NCBI GenBank assembly: GCA_910589635.1
Contig: CAJUTD010000014.1
Coordinates: 2,398-46,352 of the forward strand
Direction: 5' to 3'
Length of the DNA: 43,955 nucleotides
Source of the DNA: an uncultured Lachnospiraceae bacterium
Lineage (GTDB): Bacteria > Bacillota > Clostridia > Lachnospirales > Lachnospiraceae
Position 1 is the first letter of the stretch. Every line of letters begins with the position of its first letter. This document shows, in pieces, positions 6,438 to 14,040 of this stretch. Under the pieces are notes generated by a model, which was given only the letters and a program-made list of their open reading frames with translations, had not been told where the DNA came from and did not search any database. The position numbers and the translations under genes were made by a program.

Positions 6438-8438
6438 TCACACTTTAAAGGATGATACTGTCTGATTCAAAAGCTCACTCAAGTGGGACAATTCTTCCAT
6501 TTTTGCCAGTACCGTGCTGGCATTCTCATCTGAACTCTGTGCAGATTTCTCCATGCCTTGTATGTATTCTGTGATGGCACCAACCAGTAAAGTGATGGCA
6601 TGAATGGCCTCATTAATCCCATCCATGTTGACACTCATCTGCCGGGAAGCCACTCCCAAATCACTGGAAATGCTACTGTAAAATTCGGCATCCTGCTTAT
6701 ACATCCCGGCAAGCTGCGTCATACCCTCGTAATCTTTCATCACCTTTTCATTCATAAAATCAAGCACCTTTTCTGAGGTGTCTGATAAAACCGATACGCT
6801 CTCTACCACATCTTCCGTCACCTGCCGGATTTTGTCCACTGCGATTCTGGAGTTATCTGCAAGCTCACGGATTTCATCGGCAACAACTGCAAATCCTTTC
6901 CCTGCCTCACCAGCTCTGGCTGCCTCTATCGACGCATTGAGCGCCAGAAGATTTGTCTGGGAGCTAATAGAAAGAATTTCCTCCGTCAGCGTGTCAATAT
7001 CCTGCACTCTGTGGCTGTCTGAAATGGCCTGTTCCAGCTCCTGCTGTGTCTGCTGATAGATACGAATCGCCTCCTGACCGGACTTTTCTGAACTCTCATG
7101 CCTCTCATTGGCACGGATCATAATATCGCCGGATTGCTCTGCCGCTTCACTGGCTTTCTTTGCCACATCCTCAACCAACACGCCCAATGCCTGTCCGGTA
7201 TGCTCGATATTGTCGACCAGCTCCTTCGCCTCCTGTGTCTGTGTCAGCACCTGCAAAACAGAATTGAGAATATTAGAAATTTCCTCCGTCAGTCCAGCCA
7301 TCTTGCCCGATGTTTCCTCCGCTATTATATCAATGCTTTCCGCCTCTTTCTTTGTATTCAATATGATATTACGAATCTGCTGTTTTACCTCAGTCGTAGC
7401 CTTCTGAATCTGTTCCGTTTCATTTTTATATTCTTTGGGAATCCCCTTCTCGCTGACTGTGTTTTCAGAAAAATCACCAGAAGCAAACTGTTTCAGCGTC
7501 TGTATCGGCGCCAGCATTCTGCCAATAAGACCTGTCATGAATACAACGACAAGGACAATCATGACAAGCGCTATAACCACAGCTACGACAATCATTGTCG
7601 TAAGAGAGCGTATCACATTCGCTGTCGGCACAACGACCCCTAATTTCCAGTTGCTTCCTTTAATCTGTGATACAGCAAAGTAACACTCGCTCTTGTCATA
7701 ATCTTTGAGCTTAATGACTTTACTGTCTGTTCCTGCAATCAAGCCTGACAACTCAGGTATAATATCTATAACAGCAACTGCCGATTCCTCCTTCGGCTCA
7801 TACTCCTTATTTTCATGAGCAATATACTGTCCACTGCTATCGGCAAGAAATCCATATACACCCTCTGCAAAGTTGATACTTCCAGTTAAATCCGTCACGG
7901 TCCCCAATGTCACATCCAAACCAATGACTGCCGCCAGTTCACCTTCTATATAAACCGGCGCAGCAATCGTCGTACACATCTGATTAGTCAGCACATCCCA
8001 ATACGGATCCGTTACAATCACTTCCTTTTTCTCTGCTGCCTGCTGATACCAGCCACGCTCAACCGGATTGTAGCCATCCGGTATTTCAGCCGCTCGGTTA
8101 GACTGGATGAATTTGCTGTCTTTTGTTCCGCAATACAGATTTAGAAGCTCTTCCCTTCCTTCCGCATAAGTATTCATGACCGACTGGATAAACTCATCGT
8201 CCGTGTTTGACGCGGCTTCTATGCTGTTAGCCGCCCCGTCTGCCAACTGTTTCTCATTTTCAATCCATGTGTTAATTTCCTCTGCATACTTATCGGCATT
8301 TAACTGCAGCGCTTCCGTCTGATTCTGAATCAAATTTCTTCCAGCTAAAGCAATAATTCCAACCGTCGTTAAGATGATACTTACCGCTACCATGCAGATG
8401 ACGCTCATTGTCAGTTTTCCTTTAATTGTTTTTTGCAT
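6438..8438 (-). CDS. methyl-accepting chemotaxis protein with extracellular Cache-type sensor
   Basis: 666 residues from the ATG at 8438, preceded by AAAGGTGG; an upstream ATG at 8477 lacks a site. A membrane segment (about 10-35) is followed by an extracellular domain of about 240 residues with Cache features (RGWYQQAAEKKEVIVTDPYWD, then TIAAPVYIEGELAAVIGLDVTL). A second membrane segment (VVAVVIALVMIVLVVVFM) and a HAMP-like linker come next. The signalling hairpin carries the conserved tip SQTNLLALNASIEAARAGEAGKGF in shorter form, NLLALNASIEAARAGE. It should sense a small molecule and signal to CheA-CheW. No che or flagellar gene is nearby, so it is an orphan receptor. It is bracketed by the direct repeat. 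Confidence 0.93.
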   Translation of the reverse strand: MQKTIKGKLTMSVICMVAVSIILTTVGIIALAGRNLIQNQTEALQLNADKYAEEINTWIENEKQLADGAANSIEAASNTDDEFIQSVMNTYAEGREELLNLYCGTKDSKFIQSNRAAEIPDGYNPVERGWYQQAAEKKEVIVTDPYWDVLTNQMCTTIAAPVYIEGELAAVIGLDVTLGTVTDLTGSINFAEGVYGFLADSSGQYIAHENKEYEPKEESAVAVIDIIPELSGLIAGTDSKVIKLKDYDKSECYFAVSQIKGSNWKLGVVVPTANVIRSLTTMIVVAVVIALVMIVLVVVFMTGLIGRMLAPIQTLKQFASGDFSENTVSEKGIPKEYKNETEQIQKATTEVKQQIRNIILNTKKEAESIDIIAEETSGKMAGLTEEISNILNSVLQVLTQTQEAKELVDNIEHTGQALGVLVEDVAKKASEAAEQSGDIMIRANERHESSEKSGQEAIRIYQQTQQELEQAISDSHRVQDIDTLTEEILSISSQTNLLALNASIEAARAGEAGKGFAVVADEIRELADNSRIAVDKIRQVTEDVVESVSVLSDTSEKVLDFMNEKVMKDYEGMTQLAGMYKQDAEFYSSISSDLGVASRQMSVNMDGINEAIHAITLLVGAITEYIQGMEKSAQSSDENASTVLAKMEELSHLSELLNQTVSSFKV

Positions 8439-8749
8439 CGTTTGCATCCACCTTTCTACATTCCCTACTGCACCCATATATTATACATCTTAGCAGATAA
8501 TATCAAGCGGTCTGGTATAATTCGCACTTTTTGAGGTATATTTTGTAATTCTAAACAGCAAACATTGCACTAGATCAGTCATAATCCAGCATTCTGGTTC
8601 TGTAACAAATAAAAGAATTGCATTATCCTTTATCCCGCAATTGATTTGTGATGTTTCTTTATCCAGAAAGGAATATAAGAATCATGAAATGGATAACGGG
8701 CATTCAGACAGAAGATATTTTAATTCACGCCATACACTGCAGTATTTTA

Positions 8750-8820
8750 TAAGCTTCAAATATCAAGGCAAAGACAAACTCAAAGTTTTTATTATCGTAT
8801 TAGAACTCTTTTGGATTTGT
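8750..8820. repeat. right copy of the direct repeat flanking the chemoreceptor
   Basis: Partner of 6124-6199, about 80 percent alike by eye. It lies 24 bases beyond the histidine-kinase stop. The rest of the 8439-8843 spacer shows only a TATAAT-like box just upstream of the receptor gene and no convincing gene. Confidence 0.75.
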
Positions 8821-8843
8821 TCTTATCGTTTGATAAATTATCA

Positions 8844-9824
8844 TTAAAACAAGACCTTCATGCGGGTTCCTTCCCCAGATTCCGACTCCGCAAAAATCTT
8901 GTGCCCCAGCCTGCTGAGTATTTTCTTCACCAGATAAAGTCCAATCCCGGACGCCTTCTTATCGCTCCTGCCATTGTAACCGGTATAGCCCTTATCAAAT
9001 ACCCGCGGCAAGTCTTCCGGCAGAATGCCGATGCCGGTATCCTCTACCACCAGGCAGCCTCCTTGCATATAAATACGGATGCCTCCTGAAGTAGTATACT
9101 TTATAGCGTTAGACAAAAGCTGCTCCAACACAAAAACCATCCATTTCTCATCTGTCACCACCTTAATGTCCACAGTTTCATAGGAAAGCGTCAGGTTTTT
9201 ACGGATAAACATAGGCGCATATTTGCGCAATGCCTGGCGTATCATATCATCCAGCTCATATTCCTGTAGCACAAAATCATTGATTCCTTCCATCAGCCTC
9301 AAATACTGCATCACCATCTCTACGTACTGCTCAATACGAAACAGCTCGCTCTGAATCTGCCGCTTCTGATGATATTGTCCCTCTTCTCCTTCTACCTGCT
9401 GCTGCAAGAGCAAATCCATTGCGGCAATCGGCGTCTTAATCTGATGGGTCCACAGAGTAAAATAGTCCGTAACATCCTTCTTCTCGTTCATAAGTGACGC
9501 CACCTGTTCAAGCCGCTCCTCCCTGGAAACCCCAAGCAATTCCTGGTATAAGCGCTCCTGCTCATCTTCTGCTTTCGGAAAACGCTCCACGCCATTCTTA
9601 ACCGCCTCCAGCTGCCAGCTCAGGTGTTCTAATTTCTTACGATAATGCAAACCGTCTACCAAAAACAACGTCAGGCCAAAAGCCAGGCACAGGCAGACAG
9701 CATACCCTACGGCCTCCATCGGCAGTCGGTAGAGAAACATCACGACAAGAAAGATGAGGCCGTAGCCGCCGAATAAGACAAGCCCCAGACGATGACGCTT
9801 TGCATATGATCTAATCCACCACAT
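8844..9824 (-). CDS. sensor histidine kinase, BceS/GraS-like
   Basis: 326 residues. Two close membrane segments (about 13-32 and 37-56) with almost no extracellular loop give the intramembrane-sensing layout of BceS/GraS kinases. The phosphoacceptor box is FTLWTHQIKTPIAAM (His about 127), followed by N box LLSNAIKYT, G1 VEDTGIGI, F box DLPRVFDKGY and G2 GIGLYLVKKI. The start overlaps the response-regulator stop by 14 bases. This class normally works with an adjacent antimicrobial-peptide ABC exporter; none is present on either side. Confidence 0.9.
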   Translation of the reverse strand: MWWIRSYAKRHRLGLVLFGGYGLIFLVVMFLYRLPMEAVGYAVCLCLAFGLTLFLVDGLHYRKKLEHLSWQLEAVKNGVERFPKAEDEQERLYQELLGVSREERLEQVASLMNEKKDVTDYFTLWTHQIKTPIAAMDLLLQQQVEGEEGQYHQKRQIQSELFRIEQYVEMVMQYLRLMEGINDFVLQEYELDDMIRQALRKYAPMFIRKNLTLSYETVDIKVVTDEKWMVFVLEQLLSNAIKYTTSGGIRIYMQGGCLVVEDTGIGILPEDLPRVFDKGYTGYNGRSDKKASGIGLYLVKKILSRLGHKIFAESESGEGTRMKVLF

Positions 9825-10482
9825 AACCGATTCCTTTCTTGGTTTTGATGATATCCTTGACGCCGATTTCCTCCAGCTTTTTCCTCAGCCTTGCCACATT
9901 CACGGTCAGCGTATTATCGTCAATAAAACTGTCGGATTCCCACAATTTCTCCATCAGTTTATCCCTTGTGACGATCCTGCCCTTCTGTTCTAACAGGCAG
10001 CGCAATATCCCCATCTCATTCTTTGTCAGCTCTATCCTGGCATTTTCAAAAGTAACTACTCCTTTGCCGGTATCAAATATCATCCCACTATGCTCCATCA
10101 ACGCGCTGTCCCCGGCAAAATCATAGGTGCGCCGCAGTAATGCCTGGATCTTTGCCTGTAATACATTTAAGTCAAACGGCTTTGCCACAAAATCATCTCC
10201 GCCCATATTCACCGCCATAACAATATTCATATTGTCAGAAGCAGAGGAAATAAAGATAATAGGGACTTTCGATATTTTGCGGATTTCATCACACCAATGG
10301 TAACCGTTATAAAAAGGCAGGGAAATATCCATCAATACGAGCTGCGGATTCTGCGCGATAAATATCTGTAATACTTCCTGAAAATTTTCCACGCAGACCG
10401 CCTCGTAACCCCAGCTTAACATATGTTGCTGAATCGCTTGAGCAATGACTGCGTCGTCCTCTACAATCAATAACTTATACAT
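9811..10482 (-). CDS. OmpR-family response regulator, partner of the BceS-like kinase
   Basis: 223 residues. The receiver domain has the acidic pair (VEDD, residues 7-10), the phosphoacceptor in LVLMDISLP (Asp about 53), SS at the Thr/Ser switch and the Lys of VAKPF. The winged-helix output domain (about 130-223) ends with NTLTVNVARLRKKL and IKTKKGIGYVVD. TAGGAG lies before the ATG. It is the first gene of a two-gene unit and presumably activates resistance or envelope-stress genes elsewhere. Confidence 0.92.
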   Translation of the reverse strand: MYKLLIVEDDAVIAQAIQQHMLSWGYEAVCVENFQEVLQIFIAQNPQLVLMDISLPFYNGYHWCDEIRKISKVPIIFISSASDNMNIVMAVNMGGDDFVAKPFDLNVLQAKIQALLRRTYDFAGDSALMEHSGMIFDTGKGVVTFENARIELTKNEMGILRCLLEQKGRIVTRDKLMEKLWESDSFIDDNTLTVNVARLRKKLEEIGVKDIIKTKKGIGYVVD

Positions 10483-10566
10483 AATATTCTCCTACTATAC
10501 ATTGCACGCTTTGCCGCGCCGAGCACGATTATGAAGCAATCACTACCTCTTGTGCAAGTGCGGATT

Positions 10567-10609
10567 CGTCCTAAGGGGTACCGGGCTTGCCGGGGGATGC
10601 CATAGGACG
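10567..10609. promoter_or_regulatory. GC-rich stem region upstream of the response regulator
   Basis: CGTCCTA (10567-10573) and TAGGACG (10603-10609) are perfect 7-bp arms around a GC-rich core containing CCGGGCTTGCCGGGGG. The core stands out from AT-rich surroundings. It could be a leader structure for the minus-strand gene or a small dispersed repeat; it matches no riboswitch I know. The remaining 10483-10660 spacer holds no gene. Confidence 0.4.
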
Positions 10610-10666
10610 GACAGCTTCTTTTTTCTTAAAGGAAATTCGTAGAAACTTCCTATAAAATAATAAAAA

Positions 10667-10718
10667 CTGTTGCAGGAAAATCCCAACAACCCCATTTGCT
10701 GAAATTTTCTTGCAACAG
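10667..10718 (-). terminator. Rho-independent terminator after the DUF6465 gene
   Basis: On the minus strand CTGTTGCAAGAAAAT and ATTTTCCTGCAACAG pair over 15 bp with one mismatch, followed by TTTTTATTATTTTAT. It lies 25 bases past the stop at 10743 and closes the HPr-like/DUF6465 unit. Confidence 0.85.
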
Positions 10719-10742
10719 CTATATAATCTTCTATATTTTCAT

Positions 10743-11225
10743 TTACAGCTCAATGCTGCCTGTCATCTTCTCATTGATTACATAATATGCCATATGCTCA
10801 TCCGGCTTGATATACAGGCGAAGAGATTTGATGGAAGACTCCCTGTGTCCCTCTGCGATGTAAATCTGTTTTGCCTTGTCTACAATCTCTTTCGTAGTGA
10901 TTTCCAGTTCCTGGAACTGCACATAAACTTCTTCTACTTTCTCTACCGGTTTCTTCTTTGCGGTTGTCTTGCCTGGCTTCCTGCCTGGCTTACCCTTCTT
11001 TGCAGGAACATCCTTCGTTTCATTCACAACAGCTGTCTCTTTCTCTGCCGGCTTAGTTTCCTTCTTCTCTGCTGCTTTCGTCTCTTTCACAACAGCTGCC
11101 TCTTTCTTCTCCGCCGATTTCGCTTCCTTTTCAACAGCTGCTGCCTTATCTGCCGCCTTCACGACAGCTTCTTCTTTCACGGCTGCTGGTTTTGTTGAAG
11201 TTACTTTCTTGTCCTTGCTTTCCAT
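10743..11225 (-). CDS. DUF6465-family protein with Ala/Lys/Glu-rich tail
   Basis: 160 residues. Residues 1-88 are a low-complexity run of K, A, E, V and T; a basic patch KGKPGRKPGKTTAKKK at about 75-92 resembles AT-hook or histone-H1-like tails. The compact C-terminal part (about 98-160; VYVQFQELEITTKEIVDKAK, GHRESSIKSLRLYIKPDEHMAYYVINE) matches what I recall as DUF6465, common in Lachnospiraceae. The basic patch suggests nucleic-acid contact, but the function is unknown. It follows the HPr-like gene by 24 bases, probably in one transcript ending at the terminator. Confidence 0.75.
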   Translation of the reverse strand: MESKDKKVTSTKPAAVKEEAVVKAADKAAAVEKEAKSAEKKEAAVVKETKAAEKKETKPAEKETAVVNETKDVPAKKGKPGRKPGKTTAKKKPVEKVEEVYVQFQELEITTKEIVDKAKQIYIAEGHRESSIKSLRLYIKPDEHMAYYVINEKMTGSIEL

Positions 11226-11249
11226 TTTTAAAATCCTCCCTAATTATTC

Positions 11250-11504
11250 CTATTGACAGACTAAAAATTTCTCCATTGCCAATAAAGCCTCTTCTTCATC
11301 GCTTCCATCAGCCACTATATTTACGGTCATTCCTTTTGACGGATTAAATGCCATGATTCCCATAATGCTCTTCGCATTAATTCTTGCTTCGTTGCTCTCG
11401 AGACGGATTTCACTGTCAAACTGACATGCTACCTGAACCAACTCAGCAATAGGATTGTTGTACTCTTTCGCTACATTAGATACAATAATTTTTTTCTCAC
11501 TCAT
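11250..11504 (-). CDS. HPr-like protein lacking the phosphorylatable histidine
   Basis: 84 residues from the ATG at 11504 (MSEKKIIVS); an ATG at 11522 has a poorer upstream region. Length and pattern match HPr along the whole chain: ELVQVACQFDSEIRLES, INAKSIMGIMAF with the regulatory Ser-46 position, and the C-terminal EEALLAMEKFL helix. At the active site, where HPr has GIHARPA, this reads KEYNNPIA, so His-15 is Tyr and Arg-17 is Asn. It cannot carry phosphate in the sugar phosphotransferase system. Like Crh of Bacillus, it may act only through the serine as a catabolite-control cofactor. It is the first gene of the unit with DUF6465. Confidence 0.85.
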   Translation of the reverse strand: MSEKKIIVSNVAKEYNNPIAELVQVACQFDSEIRLESNEARINAKSIMGIMAFNPSKGMTVNIVADGSDEEEALLAMEKFLVCQ

Positions 11505-11812
11505 TTTATCTCTCTTTCTCATGTAAACCTATACACACAATCTGTTTCATGAATCTAGTACCATATAAAATATACTCCATGTACAGGGCTTTTTCAAGGG
11601 TGTTTCTGAAAACTGGTAATTTACACGAAAGATTAGTATTTATGCCCTAAAAATTGGACATTTTTCAGTAGTTTTCTCGTATTTCTCTCCTTGTATATCA
11701 TACTTTTCCGCAGCGCCTGTACCCATACGGCACTACCACATTAAAAATCAGAATTTTTTATCAGTGCTTCTATTCTACCCTTTAACTGCAAAATATATGT
11801 ATCTACTATAAT

Positions 11813-11843
11813 AACTGGCTCCATATGGATTACGGAGCCCAGT
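11813..11843. promoter_or_regulatory. hairpin in the divergent region upstream of the purine permease
   Basis: CTGGCTCC and GGAGCCCAG pair with one bulged base around ATATGGATTAC. It lies after a possible TATAAT (11807-11812) and before the nearer -10 box. I looked for a purine riboswitch and found no matching core. The rest of 11523-11923 is AT-rich with no gene. Confidence 0.4.
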
Positions 11844-11884
11844 AAATATCGTTAGTGATTACACTATACCATAATGGGAATATA

Positions 11885-11893
11885 TGTTATAAT
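11885..11893 (+). promoter_or_regulatory. extended -10 promoter of the purine permease
   Basis: TGTTATAAT (TG, one base, then TATAAT at 11888-11893) lies 30 bases before the permease ATG. There is no clear -35 at the expected distance, as is usual for extended -10 promoters. Confidence 0.5.
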
Positions 11894-11923
11894 CATTAAT
11901 CATATGCAAAGGAGAGTAAATTT

Positions 11924-13297
11924 ATGTTAGAAAAGTTTTTCAAACTGAAAGACAACAACACAACTGTACGCACGGAAGTCATTGCCGGATTCACAACATT
12001 TATGACCATGGCGTACATCCTTGCCGTCAATCCAAGCATCTTGGGCGAGGCTGGCATGAATCCGAATGCCGTAATGATTGCCACAGCGCTTGCCTCATTT
12101 GTGGGAACTATCTTGATGGCCCTGCTAGCAAATTACCCGTTTGCCCTGGCGCCCGGCATGGGCTTAAACGCCTATTTTGCCTACTCTGTCGTTATCGGCA
12201 TGGGCTATTCCTGGCAGATTGCTTTGTTTGCTGTATTTATAGAAGGTATCATTTTTATCGTGTTATCCCTCACCAATGTGCGTGAAGCTATCTTTAATGC
12301 GATTCCTGCCACTTTAAAAGCCGCTGTCAGCGTAGGTATTGGCCTGTTTATCGCTTTTATCGGCTTACAGGATGCCAAACTTATCGTGTCGAATCCCTCC
12401 ACGCTGGTTACCTACCAGACATTTAAGGGCGAGACTTTCCACTCCATCGGCGTGGGCGCCATTCTGGCGTTGATTGGTATCTTAATTACCGCTGTCTTGC
12501 TGGCAAAAAATGTCAAAGGCGGTATCCTCATTGGCATCCTTGCCACCTGGATATTGGGTATCATCTGTGAATTGATTGGCATTTATGTGCCCAATCCCGA
12601 TGCCGGTATGTACTCTACGATTCCAGCCGGAATTGTCAGCCTGGACTTCTCCTCATTCAAAGAAACCTTCGGCGCGGTATTTACCGGAACGGATTTTGCT
12701 TCCGTCAAAATTTGGGACTTTATTGTAATCATGTTCTCTTTCCTATTTGTAGATTTGTTCGATACCCTGGGCACCTTAATCGGCGTTTCCTCCAAGGCGG
12801 ACATGCTGGATAAAGACGGCAAGCTGCCCCGCATCCGCCCGGCGCTTTTGTCCGATGCGATTGCAACCTGTATAGGCGCCATTTTTGGAACCTCCACAAC
12901 CACAACATATGTAGAGAGCGCTTCCGGCGTAACGGCCGGTGGACGTACGGGACTTACCTCCGTTGTAACCGGCGTACTGTTCTTATTGTCCGTTATCTTC
13001 TCCCCCTTGTTCCTGAGCATTCCCAGCTTTGCCATCGCCCCTGCGCTGGTTATCGTTGGCTTCTACATGATGGGCTCAGTAGCAAAGATTGACTTCACCG
13101 ACATGACAGACGCCATTCCGGCATTCCTGTGCATTATTGCTATGCCGCTTGCCTACAGCATTTCCGAGGGCATTGCGATTGGCGTAATTTCCTGGACGCT
13201 GGTGAACTTGATTACCGGTAAAGCAAGGGAGAAGAAAATCAGTATACTGATGTATGTGCTCACGATTTTGTTTGTGGCAAAATATATTTTCCTGTAA
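11924..13297 (+). CDS. NCS2-family (AzgA/PbuG-like) purine permease
   Basis: 457 residues with about 12-14 membrane segments. The start MLEKFFKLKDNNTTVRTEVIAGFTTFMTMAYILAVNP region is the hallmark of the AzgA/PbuG branch, as are ALAPGMGLNAYFAYSVV, LFVDLFDTLGTLIGVS and GTSTTTTYVESASGV. These proteins take up hypoxanthine, guanine or adenine with protons at the cell membrane; the exact base cannot be told from sequence. AAAGGAGAG lies before the ATG. It stands alone, divergent from the HPr-like unit. Confidence 0.93.
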   Translation: MLEKFFKLKDNNTTVRTEVIAGFTTFMTMAYILAVNPSILGEAGMNPNAVMIATALASFVGTILMALLANYPFALAPGMGLNAYFAYSVVIGMGYSWQIALFAVFIEGIIFIVLSLTNVREAIFNAIPATLKAAVSVGIGLFIAFIGLQDAKLIVSNPSTLVTYQTFKGETFHSIGVGAILALIGILITAVLLAKNVKGGILIGILATWILGIICELIGIYVPNPDAGMYSTIPAGIVSLDFSSFKETFGAVFTGTDFASVKIWDFIVIMFSFLFVDLFDTLGTLIGVSSKADMLDKDGKLPRIRPALLSDAIATCIGAIFGTSTTTTYVESASGVTAGGRTGLTSVVTGVLFLLSVIFSPLFLSIPSFAIAPALVIVGFYMMGSVAKIDFTDMTDAIPAFLCIIAMPLAYSISEGIAIGVISWTLVNLITGKAREKKISILMYVLTILFVAKYIFL

Positions 13298-13313
13298 ATT
13301 GACAACATAAAGA

Positions 13314-13590
13314 GGGCGACTGTGGCGATAATATATTTACTAGTTGAGGATGAGGCTGTCGCTCTAACATAAATTACAAGCTATATATTCGTTCAAAAGG
13401 TTTCCATTGCAAAGCAATGGAAACAACATGCACAAAAATTATCTTGGGAAGCTAGCTTCCCAGAGTAATTTTTGTGCATTCTGTCTTTGCCGCACGAGCG
13501 GCAAGACCTTTTGAGCGAGTAAATATATTAGTGCGACAGCCCTATCCCCAACGAAGCCATACCATGTAATTTATGTTAGTGCGGCTGACT
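13314..13590. repeat. complex palindromic element: four ~24-bp repeats around three hairpins
   Basis: Two direct copies of a repeat (about 13314-13342 and 13354-13378) face two inverted copies (13517-13541 and 13563-13590). Perfect pairs are 13329-13341 with 13518-13530 (13 bp), 13354-13362 with 13533-13541 (9 bp) and 13365-13378 with 13565-13578 (14 bp). Inside, TCAAAAGGT (13393-13401) pairs with 13506-13514 and encloses three hairpins: 13401-13423, 13429-13478 (core a perfect 18-bp palindrome, 13445-13462) and 13487-13504. It lies between two convergent genes, and the 154-residue gene's stop falls inside its right end. Confidence 0.85.
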
Positions 13591-14040
13591 GTTGTCGTTT
13601 GCATTGTTTTGTGAATTAAGGAAATTCTTAATTTTTTGAAATAAATCTTCCGGCATTTGTACAAAACTTTCCCCTATATACGCTGATAATGTTTCAGTAT
13701 TAACCCAAACATTCGTACCTGTACCAATAAATTTTATAAGCATATCACAATCTTCTTTTGTAATATGGGTATTCGATGGCTCCCAGCTTTGACGACACAG
13801 TCGAATTATTTGCTCAATTTCATCCGAATTGGATACAATATATTCTTTATCGCTAAATATAATCTCAATTTTTGTTGCTTTATCAAACATACCATATCCT
13901 TGTCCACCTTTGGTTTTGCTACTACTTTTATTCGTACTTACTATCAAAAATATTATGATAATCGTGAATAACAACGCAAACATTCCAATACATAAGCTGC
14001 GTTTATCAAAATATTTTTTACCCAATATCAACACACCCAT
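13576..14040 (-). CDS. small membrane-anchored protein of unknown function
   Basis: 154 residues. One N-terminal membrane segment (about 16-36, ALLFTIIIIFLIV) is followed by a Ser/Lys/Gly linker and a domain of about 100 residues (IEIIFSDKEYIVSNSDEIEQIIRLC ...) that should lie outside the cell. No family recognised. Its start overlaps the protease gene by 23 bases, so the two are co-translated, and it may anchor or restrain the protease. The base composition is AT-rich like the protease and unlike the flanking housekeeping genes. The stop lies in the palindromic element. Confidence 0.65.
   Translation of the reverse strand: MGVLILGKKYFDKRSLCIGMFALLFTIIIIFLIVSTNKSSSKTKGGQGYGMFDKATKIEIIFSDKEYIVSNSDEIEQIIRLCRQSWEPSNTHITKEDCDMLIKFIGTGTNVWVNTETLSAYIGESFVQMPEDLFQKIKNFLNSQNNANDNSQPH

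Noticed and set aside
10710..11256. Long plus-strand open frames opposite the DUF6465 gene
   Set aside because: They mirror the repetitive Lys/Ala/Glu codons of the minus-strand gene; no binding site and strongly biased Phe/Ser/Cys composition.
11800..11900. Possible purine riboswitch before the purine permease
   Set aside because: A stem-loop and an ATATGG are present, but the conserved core and loop sequences of purine riboswitches are missing, and the best promoter lies after the stem.
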